Source of the DNA: Mansonella perstans
Taxonomy: Eukaryota; Nematoda; Chromadorea; Rhabditida; Onchocercidae
Direction of reading: 5' to 3'
DNA: 64,000 bases
Assembly (NCBI GenBank): GCA_037074765.1
Contig: JBAMDO010000143.1
Location: 1 to 64,000, forward strand
The translations under genes and the position numbers were made by a program. This document shows positions 9,533 through 21,025 of the stretch, piece by piece (positions within the stretch are counted from its first letter, which is position 1; the number at the start of each line of letters is the position of its first letter). The notes below the pieces were generated by a model. That model saw nothing but the letters and a program-made list of their open reading frames with translations, was not told the origin of the DNA and did no database searches.

Positions 9533-10520
9533 AGATGATATCGAACCCATTATTGCTTTTGATAAATTTAAATAGTCATGATAACAAGCCGAATCACAAG
9601 GTTGCTCATTATCACGTAGTATCACACAGATAAGCCTGGCATCTGTTTTAGCTGCGTTGATTATAATCATTGCTTATGGCCTAGAATTTATGCCACAATG
9701 CGTAATATTTTTAAGAATTTTAATAGTTTTCCGTAAGCATTGTCATACAATCTGCTGTTCCAAAAAAAAAAGTTTTATTCTATATTTTTAACTTGTAAGA
9801 GGATAATTATATTGGGTTATATTTGTAAATATTGTGCTATAGGAATGCGATAGGAGCATAACAAAATTATGAACGATAACGCTGATTTGATTTTGACTTT
9901 TAGGTGGTTAATATCATCTCCTCATCGTTCAACGCTCCACTGCATATGCATCAGGACAACTGTCTCCATCAACATCGCTGTGCATTTTTAGTCATTATGC
10001 CTTAATTCCAGTCGATATTTTCATCAATATATATCATCTTAGATCATTTTTAATTACATTAGATTGGATTATGTTTAATTGTATTGCTCTTCGATCACGT
10101 TTAGTTGTTTTCGATTAGTATGATATCAACAGACGTGTACGTAAGTATTGCTGTATTTAGATAGCAGGATAAAAATGGTAAAAATACGTCGGTTTCTAAC
10201 AATGCAAATTACAAATGAACTCTCTCTGAATTTAACCATTAGAAATCGACCATTGATATACGCATTTGATGATTAATGCGAATGTTCCATAGATGCGACA
10301 TTTTAACTGCACACAATTTCGGCATTATCTTTAGGAGCAAAAGGCATAAAATCATTGTTCAACATATGTACAGTCATTTCATTGCTCGAAAATGCGGTCC
10401 TCCAAAAGGTAGAAATTTATATGACAAAAAATTAATCAGGTAATGAAAAAAATGTATTTAATAACACATCATTAAGTATGAAACGTAAAATTTATGATTC
10501 AGCTTTGAAGAAAATACGGA
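9533..10520 (+). repeat. Conserved 3' block after copy 3
   Basis: The standard unit block. The candidate exon 2 frame reads AYGLEFMPQC, RKHC, ICCS and then KKKSFILYF to a stop, differing from other copies because a segment is deleted after ICCS. No separate gene is seen. Confidence 0.6.
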
Positions 10521-10641
10521 AATATTCATTCTTTTATCATTGAATAAATAAAAACGAAAAAAAACATATTGTAGAAAGACGGAATTGTTTAACGCGTCTA
10601 CAATGCGAGAAAAATTATATTCACTACTTCCGTTATCGAAG

Positions 10642-10650
10642 CATATAAAG
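10642..10650 (+). promoter_or_regulatory. Orphan promoter, CATATAAAG
   Basis: A full promoter and leader segment (10642 to about 10855) resembles those of the peptide genes but runs into a (TTTG)n tract instead of a coding copy. It may still serve copy 4, about 580 bp downstream, which has no TATA box at the normal distance. Confidence 0.5.
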
Positions 10651-10862
10651 CGCAATTTGTTTTGATGTGAACCATTAATAGTTCTGTCATTCTTTTTTAA
10701 TTATTGAAAAAAATAATTGAAGTGTTTTGGTGAATTCAGAGATTTTATAGTAGCAGTAGATACTAAATGTAGCGGTAGATATTAAGAGTAACTTTCTGAA
10801 ACAAGCTTATTTCTCCAATTCTGTTGGTTCTGTCATCAAAGAGGAACTCATACATTATAAGA

Positions 10863-10962
10863 AGAATGATTGTTTATTTGTTTGTTTGTTTGTTTGTCTC
10901 TTTATTTGTTTATTTATTTGTTCGTTTATTTGTCTGTCTGTTTGCTTGTTTCTTGTCTTGAG
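10863..10962 (+). repeat. (TTTG)n / (TTTA)n tract
   Basis: Degenerate tetranucleotide tract of TTTG, TTTA and TCTG units. Related tracts occur at about 13909-13958, 14250-14342, 30410-30458, 30956-31085, 34095-34125 and 34480-34555. Confidence 0.8.
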
Positions 10963-11232
10963 GAAGAGAATTTGATAGAAATCTTCCTTCTCTTGTAAAA
11001 AATTGCTGATAATTTGTTGTAAGATAAATTGATTGGTAGTAGGACCTAATTTAATGACCTAGGACCTAATTTTTAAGACCTAGCGGTAGGTATTAGGAGT
11101 AACTTTCTGAAGCAAGCTTATTTCTCCAATTCTGTTGGTTCTGTCATCAAAGAGGGATTCATAGATGACACCAATTTAAAAATGGATTCAAAAATGCTAA
11201 CATTCGATAGAAACCACAGCTCATTTCAGAAT

Positions 11233-11406
11233 ATGTCGAAATCGCTATTAGTCCAGATGTGGCAATATTTGTTATTATTTCTTATTTTCATCATTCATTG
11301 TATGAATAACAATCCAGCAGCACCACCACCACCAGCAATGGCACCAATGGGTAATGGTAGTCTCTTGAAAAAATTCACAAAAACCATTATGGAAAAAAAA
11401 ATATGA
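11233..11406 (+). CDS. Hypervariable secreted peptide, copy 4 (57 aa)
   Basis: The leader is of the W-Q-Y subtype with a TTTCAG acceptor three bases before the ATG. The frame is open further upstream (to 11182), but trans-splicing at this acceptor would remove that part. The 17-residue body is NNNPAAPPPPAMAPMGN. The tail is GSLLKKFTKTIMEKKI: the usual GGTAAG donor has become GGTAGT, so this copy is the least likely to splice there and would make the tailed form. Confidence 0.75.
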   Translation: MSKSLLVQMWQYLLLFLIFIIHCMNNNPAAPPPPAMAPMGNGSLLKKFTKTIMEKKI

Positions 11407-12470
11407 GAAATCATCTAACCTATTTTTTTAAATTATGAAGATGTGACCTAATCTATTACTGCTTTTGATAAATTTAAATAGTCATGATAACAAGCCGAAT
11501 CACAAGGTTGCTCACTGTCACGTAGTATCACACAGATAAGCCTGGCATCTGTTTTAGCTGCGTTGATTATAATCACTACTTATGGCCTAGAATTTATGCA
11601 ACAATGCATAATATTTTTAAGAATTTTAATAGTTTTCTGTAAGCACTGTCACATAATCTGCTGTTCGAATCAAATTTAATGAAAAAAGTTTTATTTTGTA
11701 TTGTCTAATTTGTCAGAGGATAATTCTATTGGACTGTATTTGTAAATATTGTGGTATAGGAGCATAACAAAATTATGAACGATAACGCTTTGATTTTGAC
11801 TTTTAGGCGGTGGTTAATATCATCTCCTCATTGTTCAACGCTCAACTGCATATGCGTCAAGACAACTGTCTCCATCAACATCGCTGTGCATTTTCAGTCA
11901 TTATGCCTTAATTCCAATGGATATTTTCATCAATATATATCATCTTAGATCATTTTTAATTACATTAGATTGGATTATGTTTAATTGTATTGCTCTTCGA
12001 TCACGTTTAGTTGTTTTCGATTAGTATGATATCAACAGACGTGTACGTAAGTATTGCTGTATTTTGATATCAGGATAAAAATGGTAAAAATACGTCGGTT
12101 TCTAACAACGCAAATTACAAATGAACTCTCTCTGAATTTAACTATTAGAAATTGACCATTGATATACGCATTTGATGATTAGTGCGAATGTTCCATAGAG
12201 GTGACACTTTAACTGCACACAATTTCGGCATTATCTTTAGGAGCAAAAGGCATAAAATCATTGTTCAACATATGTACAGTCATTTCATTGCCCGAAAATG
12301 GGATCCTCCAAAATGTAGAAATTTATATGGTAAAAAATTAATCAGCAATGAAAAAAATGTATTTAATAACACATCATTAAGTATGAAACGTAAAACTTTC
12401 GATTCAGCTTTAAAGAAAATCGGAAATATTCATTCTTTTATCATTGAATAAACAAAAACGAAAAAAAACA
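11407..12470 (+). repeat. Conserved 3' block after copy 4
   Basis: The standard unit block. Candidate exon 2 reads TTYGLEFMQQC and ends soon after ICCSNQI. A longer spurious frame at 12182-12451 covers the conserved GCGAATGTTCCATAGAGG segment that is present in all units. Confidence 0.6.
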
Positions 12471-12545
12471 TGTTGCCGAAAGACGGAATTGTTTAACACG
12501 TTTACAATGCGAGAAAAATTATATTCACTACTTCCGTTATCGAAG

Positions 12546-12554
12546 TATATAAAG
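12546..12554 (+). promoter_or_regulatory. TATA box of copy 5
   Basis: TATATAAAG followed by CGCGATTTG, 267 bp before the ATG at 12813. Confidence 0.6.
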
Positions 12555-12812
12555 CGCGATTTGTTTTGATATGAACCATTAATAGTTTTTCATTCTTTTT
12601 TGATTACTGATTGGAGTGTTTTGGTGATTTCAGAGATTTTATAGCAGCAGATACTAAGTGTAGCGGTAGGTATTAGGAGCAACTTTCTGAAGCAAGCTTA
12701 TTTCTCCAATTCTGTTGGTTCTGTCATCAAAGTGGAATTAATAAATGGCACCAATTTAAAAATGGATTCATAAATGCTAACATTCGATAGAAACCACAGC
12801 TCATTTTAGAAT

Positions 12813-13022
12813 ATGTGGAAGTCGCTGTTGGTCCAAATGTGGCGATATTTGTTATTATTTCTTATTTTCATCATTCATTGTATGAATAGCAATCCAGGAG
12901 CACCACAACAACAAATGCCAAGAGCAGCACCAGCAGCAAATGCAGATATGCGACGAATGATGGATGGTGGTGGTAAGCTCTTGAAAAAATTCACAAAAAC
13001 TATTATGGAAAAAAAAATATGA
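12813..13022 (+). CDS. Hypervariable secreted peptide, copy 5 (69 aa)
   Basis: The leader starts MWKSLLVQMW, with Ser2 changed to Trp, and is otherwise of the W-R-Y subtype. The 29-residue body begins NSNPGAPQQQMPR and ends with a Met/Arg/Asp stretch. The tail is GKLLKKFTKTIMEKKI. It has a TTTTAG acceptor and a GGTAAG donor at the body end. Its closest relative is copy 9 (27622), which shares the first 13 body residues and then diverges. Confidence 0.75.
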   Translation: MWKSLLVQMWRYLLLFLIFIIHCMNSNPGAPQQQMPRAAPAANADMRRMMDGGGKLLKKFTKTIMEKKI

Positions 13023-13905
13023 GAAAATACCTAACCTATTTTTTTAAATTATGAAGACGATACCTAATCTATTATTCTTTCGATAAATTTAAATAGTCAT
13101 GATAACAAGCCGAATCACAAGGTTGCTCACTATCACGTAGTATCACACAGATAAGCCTGGCATCTTTTTTAGCTGCGTTGATTATAATCACTACTTATGG
13201 CCTAGAATTTATGCAACAATGCATAGTATTTTTAAGAATTTTAATAGTTTTCCGTAAGCATTGTCACACAATCTGTTGTCCGAATCAAATTTAATGAAAA
13301 AAGTTTTATTTTATAATGTCTAACTTGTAAGAGGATAATTATATTGGGTTATATTTTTAAATATTATGCTATAGGAGTGCCGATGAGAGCATAACAAAAT
13401 TATAAACGATAACGCTGATTTGATTTTGACTTTTACGCGCTGGTTAATATCATCTCCTTATCGTTCAACATTCCACTGCATATGCATCATCAGGACCTCT
13501 ATCAACATCGCTGTGCATTTTCAGTCATTATGCCTTAATTCCAATCGATATTTTCATCAATATATATCATCTTAGATCATTTTTAATTACATTAGATTGG
13601 ATTATATTTAATTGTATTGCTCTTCGATCACGTTTAGTTGTTTTCGATACTATGATATCAGCAGACGTGTACGTAAGCATTATTGTATTTAGATAACAGG
13701 ATAAAAATGGTAAAAATACGTCGGTTTCTAACACACAAATTATCAAATCCACAGATGTACGCATTTGATGATTAATGCGAATGTTCCATAGATGTGACAC
13801 TTTAACTGCACACAATTTCGGCATTATCTTTAGGAGCAAAAGGCATAAAATCATTGTTCAACATATGTACAGTCATTTCATTGCCCGAAAATGCGGTCCT
13901 CCACA
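13023..13905 (+). repeat. Conserved 3' block after copy 5
   Basis: The standard unit block up to the start of the TTTG tract. From about 13700 onward it belongs to a segmental duplication shared with 30200-34100. Confidence 0.6.
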
Positions 13906-14345
13906 AGGTTTATTTGTTTGTTTCTTTATTTGTTTGTCTGTTTGCTTGTTTGTTTGTCTTGAGGAAAGAGAATTTGATAGAAATCTTCTTCCTCTTATAA
14001 AAGATTGCTGATAATTTGTTGTAAGATAAATTGATTAGCAGTAGGACCTAATTTTATGACCTAAGACCAAAGCAGTATATAAAACGCGATTTGTTTTGAT
14101 ATGAACCATTAATAGTTCCGTCATTCTTTTTTAATTATTGAAAAAAATAATTGGAGTGTTTTGATGAATTCAGAGATTTTATAGTAGCTAAGTGTAGCAG
14201 CAGGTATTAGGAATAACTTTCTGAAGCAAGCTTATTACTCCAATTCTGTTGTTTATTTGTTTGCCTGTCTGCTTATTTGTTTATTTATTTGTTTATTTGT
14301 CTGTTCGTTCGTATATTAGTTAGTTTGTCTGTTTGTTTGTTTTTA
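13906..14345 (+). other. TTTG tracts around an orphan promoter
   Basis: TTTG/TCTG tracts at about 13909-13958 and 14250-14342 flank an orphan promoter-leader with TATATAAAA at 14076-14084. The leader ends at CCAATTCTGTTG and passes straight into the second tract with no coding copy. Confidence 0.6.
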
Positions 14346-16020
14346 ATGATCTTGATCAAATGAAATTTGAAATTTCACAAAATCTTAGTAAATTTCCAAT
14401 ATATTTTAATGCCAAAAATTTCGATAATGAAAATATCAATTACGAATTAAATGGCTTTCATAAAATTAAAACAGAAAAAAAAAACGCTAAAATATCACAT
14501 CTTAAATGAATTCAGATATATATAAGAATTTAGAGATAAATGAATTTATAAACAAGTTCAAATTTGAGTCTTAACTACATCTGAGTATAAATCGTAAATT
14601 AAAATAATTTAAGAACAAGTCTCATAAAATGTCTGTGGTTTAAGTAAATTATTAGCAAAAGTTTAAAGCAAATTTTAGTCTGTCTCATATTTAGTATGCA
14701 ATGAGATAATTTCAGGTTTCATTTTTTGGTCGTTTTCACGTAAGAATGATGGGAATTTCAGTTAGCATTAATCAGAAAAACAAACAATCATTGGATGATA
14801 ATTGCTGACTCAGGGAAACTTGTTGAAATTTTTTTGAAATTTCACAAATCTTTTTACAAAGCACACTGACCAAATGACCAAATGTACCAATATTTCTGCT
14901 TGTCCACAAAATTTCCATAATGAAAAAAAAAAATTGAAAACTGAATTCTTAAAGAAAGAGGATTTGATTGAAAACTTCCTTTCAAAAAAAAAAGCAGTGC
15001 ATAGATGATTTAGAATGTAAATTATACTGAAAAGGAATTCTTCTCATTATTAAATTGTACTGGTTATTAAGTTTTATTGGTTTGGGATTATTAATTAATG
15101 ATTCGCAATGTCGAAAAACTACCGATCTCACTTTCCCAAATAACGAAGTAATAAAGAAAGAATTTTGACACCAATACTGACGAAATCAATTCATATTTTA
15201 ATAAATTGTCTTACTTTTTATTAAATAACAAAAAGTCTGGAAAAAATGATCGTACAGCCAGTGTTATTCCTCTATACTAATAATCCTGACTCCACTGCTT
15301 TTTTTTACTGCAGTCAATAAAGATGCTATTAAAATGAAATCACCCAACAATCGAATAAAAGCTCTGAGATATAGAATAAATTAGTGGAACTGTGCTAAAG
15401 TGAAAAGTGATTTACTGGAATGAAATGGTTCAATGCTTGTTTTACTTAGCATATTACTTTATTAAGTAAATGAAATGAATGAACAAAAAAAGTATGTGCA
15501 ACTAACTGCAAGTACTTCATTGGGATATTGAAAAAAAGTGAAAAGCTTTGCAGCAAAAATCGAATTTTTTCTTACAAGTTTCTGCGCCTTAGCAAGCTTT
15601 TGCAAACGACAGACAATATATGCAAAGATACAGGAGTGTCCACAAAATTCCCGAAATTGATTTACGTCCTTTTCACAAGTTCGAATTCATTACATTCAAT
15701 TTTTTAAAGTTAATAAGCAGATGCCTATTCTACAAGCATTTGCAATGCAAAGCGCACTGAGCAAAGCACCAATATTTCTGTTTGTCCACAAAATTTTCAT
15801 AATGAAGAAAAAAATCTGAAATTTGAATTTCAAATGAACAAATTAAGGAAAGAGAATTTGATAGAAATCTTCTTTCTCTTAAAAAGATTGCTGATAATTT
15901 GTTGTAAGATAAATTGATTGGCAGTAGGACCTAATTTTATGACCTAAGACCTAATTTTTAAGATCTAAGCGTCACTTCTTCCGCTTATCCATCTTAACTC
16001 ATTTTTTTGTCATCGAATAA
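14346..16020. repeat. AT-rich block duplicated at 31086-32690
   Basis: This block is nearly identical to 31086-32690; 14822-14950 contains a segment missing from the second copy. It carries no supported gene. A truncated third copy of its first 500 bases lies at 34550-34846. Confidence 0.7.
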
Positions 16021-16113
16021 ATAAAACCGAAAAAAACAGGTTGCCGAAGGATCGAATTGTTTAACGCGTTTACAATGCGAGAAAAATTATATTCACTACT
16101 TCCGTTATCGAAG

Positions 16114-16122
16114 TATATAAAG
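16114..16122 (+). promoter_or_regulatory. TATA box of copy 6
   Basis: TATATAAAG followed by CGCGATTT, 278 bp before the ATG at 16392. Confidence 0.6.
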
Positions 16123-16391
16123 CGCGATTTTTTTGGCATGAACCATCAATAGTTCCGTCATTCTTTTTTAATTACTGAAAAAATAATTGGAGTGTTTTGG
16201 TGAATTCAGAGATTTTATAGTAGCAGTAGATACTAAGTATAGCGGTAGGTATTAGGAATAACTTTCTGAAGCAAGCTTACTACTCCAATTCTGTTGGTTC
16301 TGTCATCAAAGCGGAATCAATAAATAGCACCGATTTAAAAATGGATTCATAAATGCTAATATTCGATAGAAACCACAGCTCATTTCAGAAT

Positions 16392-16529
16392 ATGTCGAAA
16401 TCGCTACTAGTCCAGATGTGGCAACATTTGTTATTATTTCTTATTTTCATCATTCATTGTATGCGACCAATACGACCAGGTAAGCTCTTGAAAAAATTCA
16501 CAAAAACCATTATGAAAAAAAAAATATGA
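16392..16529 (+). CDS. Hypervariable secreted peptide, copy 6 (45 aa, shortest)
   Basis: The leader is of the W-Q-H subtype with a TTTCAG acceptor. The body is only RPIRP, followed directly by the full tail GKLLKKFTKTIMKKKI, so leader and tail alone may be enough for the family product. The candidate second exon is damaged here: its acceptor reads TTTTAAC instead of TTTTAG, and an in-frame TAG follows. This copy can therefore make only the tailed form. It is paralogous to copy 11 (33064) in a segmental duplication, yet the bodies differ. Confidence 0.7.
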   Translation: MSKSLLVQMWQHLLLFLIFIIHCMRPIRPGKLLKKFTKTIMKKKI

Positions 16530-18240
16530 GAAAATAACTAACCTATTTTTTTAAATTATGAAGACGATACCTAATCTATTATTCTTTCGATAAATTTAAA
16601 TAGTCATGATAACAAGCCGAATCACAAGGTTGCTCACTATCACGTAGTATCACACAGATAAGCCTGGCATCTGTTTTAACTGCGTTGATTATAATCACTA
16701 CTTATGGCCTAGAATTTATGCAATAGTGCATAATATTTTTAAGAATTTTAATAGTTTTCCGTAAGCATTGTCACACAATCTGTTGTCCGAATCAAATTTA
16801 ATGAAAAAAGTTTTATTTTGTATTGTCTAATTCGTAAAAGAATAATTATATTGAGTTATATTTTTAAATATTGTGCTATAGGAGACCAATGAGAGCATAA
16901 CAAAATTATAAACGATAACGCTGATTTGATTTTGACTTTTACGCGCTGGTTAATATCATCTCCTCATCGTTCAACGCCCCACTGCATATGCGTCAGGACA
17001 ACTGTCTCCATCAACATCGCTGTGCATTTTCAGTCATTATGCCTTAATTCCAATGGATATTTTCATCAATATATATCATCTTAGACCATTTTTAATTACA
17101 TTAGATTGGATTATGTTTAATTGTATTGCTCTTCGATCACGTTTAGTTGTTTTCGATTAGTATGATATTAACAGACGTGTACGTAAGTATTACTGTATTT
17201 AGATAGCAGGATAAAAATGGTAAAAATACGTCGGTTTCTAACAACGCAAATTACAAATGAACTCTCTCTGAATTTAACCATTAGAAATTGACCATTGATA
17301 TACGCATTTGATGATTAATGCGAATGTTCCATAGAGGTGACACTTTAACTGCACACAATTTCGGCATTATCTTTAGGAGCAAAAGGCATAAAATCATTGT
17401 TCAACATATGTACAGTCATTTCATGGCTTGAAAATGCGGTCCCCCATGAGTAGAAATTTGCACGGCAAAAAATTAGTCAGGCAATGGGAAAAATGCATTT
17501 AATAACACATCATTAAATATATATATGCATTTGATAATTGATGCAAATTATGTTCCAAAGATGTAACACTTTAACTGTACACAGTTTGAGCAAATCACTG
17601 TTCAACATATATATAAGTACTTATTTCACTGCCCGAAAACGCGGTGCCCCATAAGGTAGAAATTTATATGGCAAAAAATTAATGCAATGGAAAAAATATA
17701 TTTAATAATACATCATTAAGCTTAGATCTTAAAGCTTAGGTTCGATTTTAAGGAAAAAACGAACCATATTAAATTCTATTGATTTGGGATTATTAATTTA
17801 TGATTCACAATACTGAAAAACTACTGATCTCACTTTCCCATATAACGAAGTAATAAGGAAAGATTTTTAGCATTCACTGACGAAATTAATTCTTATTTTA
17901 TAAACTATTTTACTTTTTACTAAATAACAAAAGGATCTGGGAAGAATGATGGCACAGCTAATGTTATTTACTTGCACAATTAATCTAAACCCCACTACCT
18001 TTTTTACTGCAATCAATAAAGATGCTACTAGAATGAAATCTTCCAGCAATCGAATAAATGAATGATTAATAAAATAAGCTAAAAAATATACTTCTATCTA
18101 ATTGTTTAATATTACTGATAGTAAAGCTGATGATTTAAGTAATTTATGATTGAATTTTACGACAGCAGAAAAAATGAAATTCCTCTTGCAGCTATCTGCG
18201 TTTTAGCAGACTTTTGCAAACGATAGACAATTACAATAAA
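16530..18240 (+). repeat. 3' block after copy 6, plus older duplicate
   Basis: The standard block extends to about 17460. From 17520 a more diverged partial repeat of the same block follows (ATGTAACACTTTAACTGTACAC, then a GCGGTGCCCC segment). Bases 17760-18050 resemble the reverse-orientation block around 15060-15350. No gene is supported. Confidence 0.5.
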
Positions 18241-19000
18241 AAGTATGGATAGTGATATCGGAGTGAAGCAATTCGTCCTCTATCACCATCATTCTGGTGT
18301 CACATTGTCACCTATCTGCGCATAAAGAAGTCAGCAAATGTCACATGCATGGAATGGTCAATACTCACACTGCTAATTAGTAATCAGCTCATTAGTAATC
18401 AGAACAATTTGAAACGAGAAAACTCTTTTTTACATCAAATTTCATTTTTCTTTCTTAACATTTCACAACACAACTCTCTCTTCCATTTTTGAAATAGTTT
18501 ATGTTCTGGAAAAAGAACCGATAAGGCAATCTCAGAGATATCTCAGACATCATTCGACAGTAAATCTCACGGATATCTCAAATATTATTTGAAAGTAAAT
18601 CTCAGTCATACTCAATCCAACGATATTTCACCAGCTGTGTTTAGATGATTCCATGCTAGAAAAAACAAATTTCTCAAGCTATTTCCAGACTACATTTCAA
18701 AAAAAAGTTATCGCTGGTAAATGGAAACAGCGAAAAATGCCATGTAGATTAGCCGTTCATCTATCAGAGATGACCAAATCAGTTTAGAAATCATATATAT
18801 TCAGCCTGAGACATCCCAGTACTGATTAATGGAAGTGCTACTACATCAAGTAACTTGACGTGTCAAATATTCAGACTGAGATATCCCAGTGCATTTCTCT
18901 CAATCTTTCTTCCCTGATGAATCTGCTTATTGAGCACTATTAATAAAGAATGCCCACTACAAGGAAAAGGCAAGGTTTGTCCAACTCGCTATTGTCATTA
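18241..19000 (-). repeat. Inverted copy of the 7300-8190 spacer block
   Basis: In reverse orientation it matches the region containing the GATATCTGAGATATC minisatellite and the CATCAAGTAACTTGACGTGTCA segment. No gene is supported. Confidence 0.6.
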
Positions 19001-19430
19001 GTGTCCTCATGACTTGAACAATTGCCGATTTAAACTGTCATCCTCCGAATCGATGCTTAGCTGTCTGCTAATTACTACATTTGTATTTATGTATATTTGA
19101 ATGCACAGCAAAAGATGTCCAAACGACGGCCGTAAATGACGGAGTCCGTGGCATCGTGATGCCAAAGGTCATCTGAAGTGCAAGCACTCTTTGTCTCTCT
19201 GAGTATGTGATAACTGAGAATGGAAGTGACAAGTCGTCTGTGTAGTAATATGAGTAACAAGTGGTCATTTGGTAATTGAATAATAGCAAAGATCGTGTCC
19301 AATACATTATGCAATAGAAATTGACCAATAAGTCTTCATCTTCCAAGTGACACTAGACTGCCTAAAAAAAGAGAAAGGAGAAAAAACAGAGCAGCCTTGT
19401 AATTCGGCTTTACTATCCCGACTATCTAAA
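19001..19430 (-). other. Spacer with unassigned 92-codon open frame
   Basis: A - strand open frame (19068-19346) spans most of the stretch. Part of it is shared with 7470-7510 (GACTTGTCACTT segment). It has no recognisable domain and no signal peptide, and an overlapping frame of similar length exists, so I do not call it a gene. Confidence 0.3.
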
Positions 19431-19554
19431 TTTATTAAAAAGAATAATAGGTTAGGTATCGTCTTCATAATTTAAAAAAATAAGTTAGATATATTTTCAT
19501 AATTTTTTTATGATTTAAAAAATTTTTTCATAATACTTTTTGTGATTTTAATAG
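19431..19554 (-). pseudogene. Inverted tail fragment of a peptide unit
   Basis: The reverse complement contains the AAAATCACAAAAAGTATTATG tail region and the ACGATACCTAACC segment that follow + strand genes. Leader and body are absent. Confidence 0.45.
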
Positions 19555-20171
19555 CTTGAGAAATTTGTTTTTTCTAGCATGGAATCATCTAAACACCGCT
19601 GGTGAAAAATCGTTGGATTGAGTATGACTGAGATTTACTATCAAATAATATTTGAGATATCCCTGAGATTTACTGTCAAATGATATCTGAGATATCTCTG
19701 GGATTTATTATTGAATGATATCTGAGATATTTCTGAGATTGCCTTGTTGATTCTTTTTCCAGCATTTTTTCCAGAACATAAACTATTTCAAAAATGTAAG
19801 AGAGAATTGTGCTGTGAAATGTTAAGAAAGAAAAATGAAATTTGATGTAAAAAAGAGTTTTCTCGTTTCAAACTGTTTTGATTACTAATTAGCAGTGGGA
19901 GTATTGACCATTTCATGCATGTGACATTTGCTGAATTTACGCGCAGGGAGGTGACAATTTTTAGGCAGTGTGACATAAGTTCTAGTTCATGTTCAATGGT
20001 TATAATCGATACAACTGAATTTTTTGCCAAGGCTTATCTGTATAGCATTACAGAGAGCAGCCTTGTGATTCCGCTTGCTATCACCACTATTTAAATTTGT
20101 CAATAGCAATAATAGGTTAGTTATCGTCTTTATAACTTTTTTTTCTGAATTTTACCATTCTGTGAATTTTT
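19555..20171 (-). repeat. Spacer minisatellite and 3' block of reverse copy m3
   Basis: Bases 19615-19745 hold three copies of the GATATCTGAGATATC minisatellite. The - strand open frame at 19788-20030 parallels the one at 8054-8302 (EHELELMSHC) and corresponds to the candidate exon 2 position of a diverged unit. Confidence 0.5.
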
Positions 20172-20297
20172 TTACCTGGCATAGGAGATAAGGAGGCGCA
20201 GAAGGCACACCTGATGGAGCTCTTTGAGAACAATAAATAATAAAAATAAGGAATAAAACAAATAAAACAAATTTTGGACTAGTAGCGACTTTGACAT
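20172..20297 (-). pseudogene. Diverged reverse-strand peptide copy m3
   Basis: Same 41-codon frame as m2, opening MSKSLLVQNLFY and ending before GCCAGGTAA, with several amino-acid changes. Downstream, the Pro-rich-frame reading stops early because of an added base, unlike m2. Confidence 0.5.
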
Positions 20298-20739
20298 ATC
20301 TTAAGTGAGCTATGGTTTCTATCGAACGTTAGCATTTATGAAACCATTGTCAAATTTGCGTCATTTTTATGAATTCCTCTCTGATGATAGAATCGTCTGA
20401 ATTGGAGAGATAAAAAAAGTTGCTTCAGAAAGTTACTCCTAATGCCTACTGCTACTTCTAGTATCTAATCCTACTGTAACATCTCTAAAATCGCCGAAAC
20501 ACTCTGAGTATTTTTTCAATAACAAAATGAAGGAATGAAGAAACTATTAATGGTTCATAATAAAATAAATTGCCCTAATTTTTAATACCTAAGCATCACT
20601 TCTCTCTACTTATCCATCTTAACTCATTCTTTTATCATTGAATAAACAAAATCGAAAAAAAACAGGTTGCTGAAAGATCGAATTGTTTAACGCATTTACA
20701 ATGCGAGAAAAATTATATTCCCTACTTCCGTTATCGAAG

Positions 20740-20748
20740 TATATAAAG
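20740..20748 (+). promoter_or_regulatory. TATA box of broken copy 7
   Basis: TATATAAAG followed by CACGATTTG, 269 bp before the ATG at 21009. Confidence 0.55.
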
Positions 20749-21025
20749 CACGATTTGTTTTGATATGAACTATTAATAGTTTTTCATTCTTTTTTAATTA
20801 CTGAAAAAATAATTGGAGTGTTTTGGTGAATTCAGAGATTTTATAGTAGCAGTAGATACTAAGTGTAGCGGTAGGTATTAGGAGTAACTTTCTGAAGCAA
20901 GCTTATTTCTCCAATTCTATTGGTTCTGTCATCAAAGAGGGATTCATAAATGACACCAATTTAAAAATGGATTCAAAAATGCTAACATTCGATAGAAACC
21001 TTCAGAATATGTCGAAATCGCTATT

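Noticed and set aside
19068..19346. 92-codon - strand gene
   Set aside because: No domain, no leader, and an overlapping frame of similar length; part of it belongs to a duplicated spacer.
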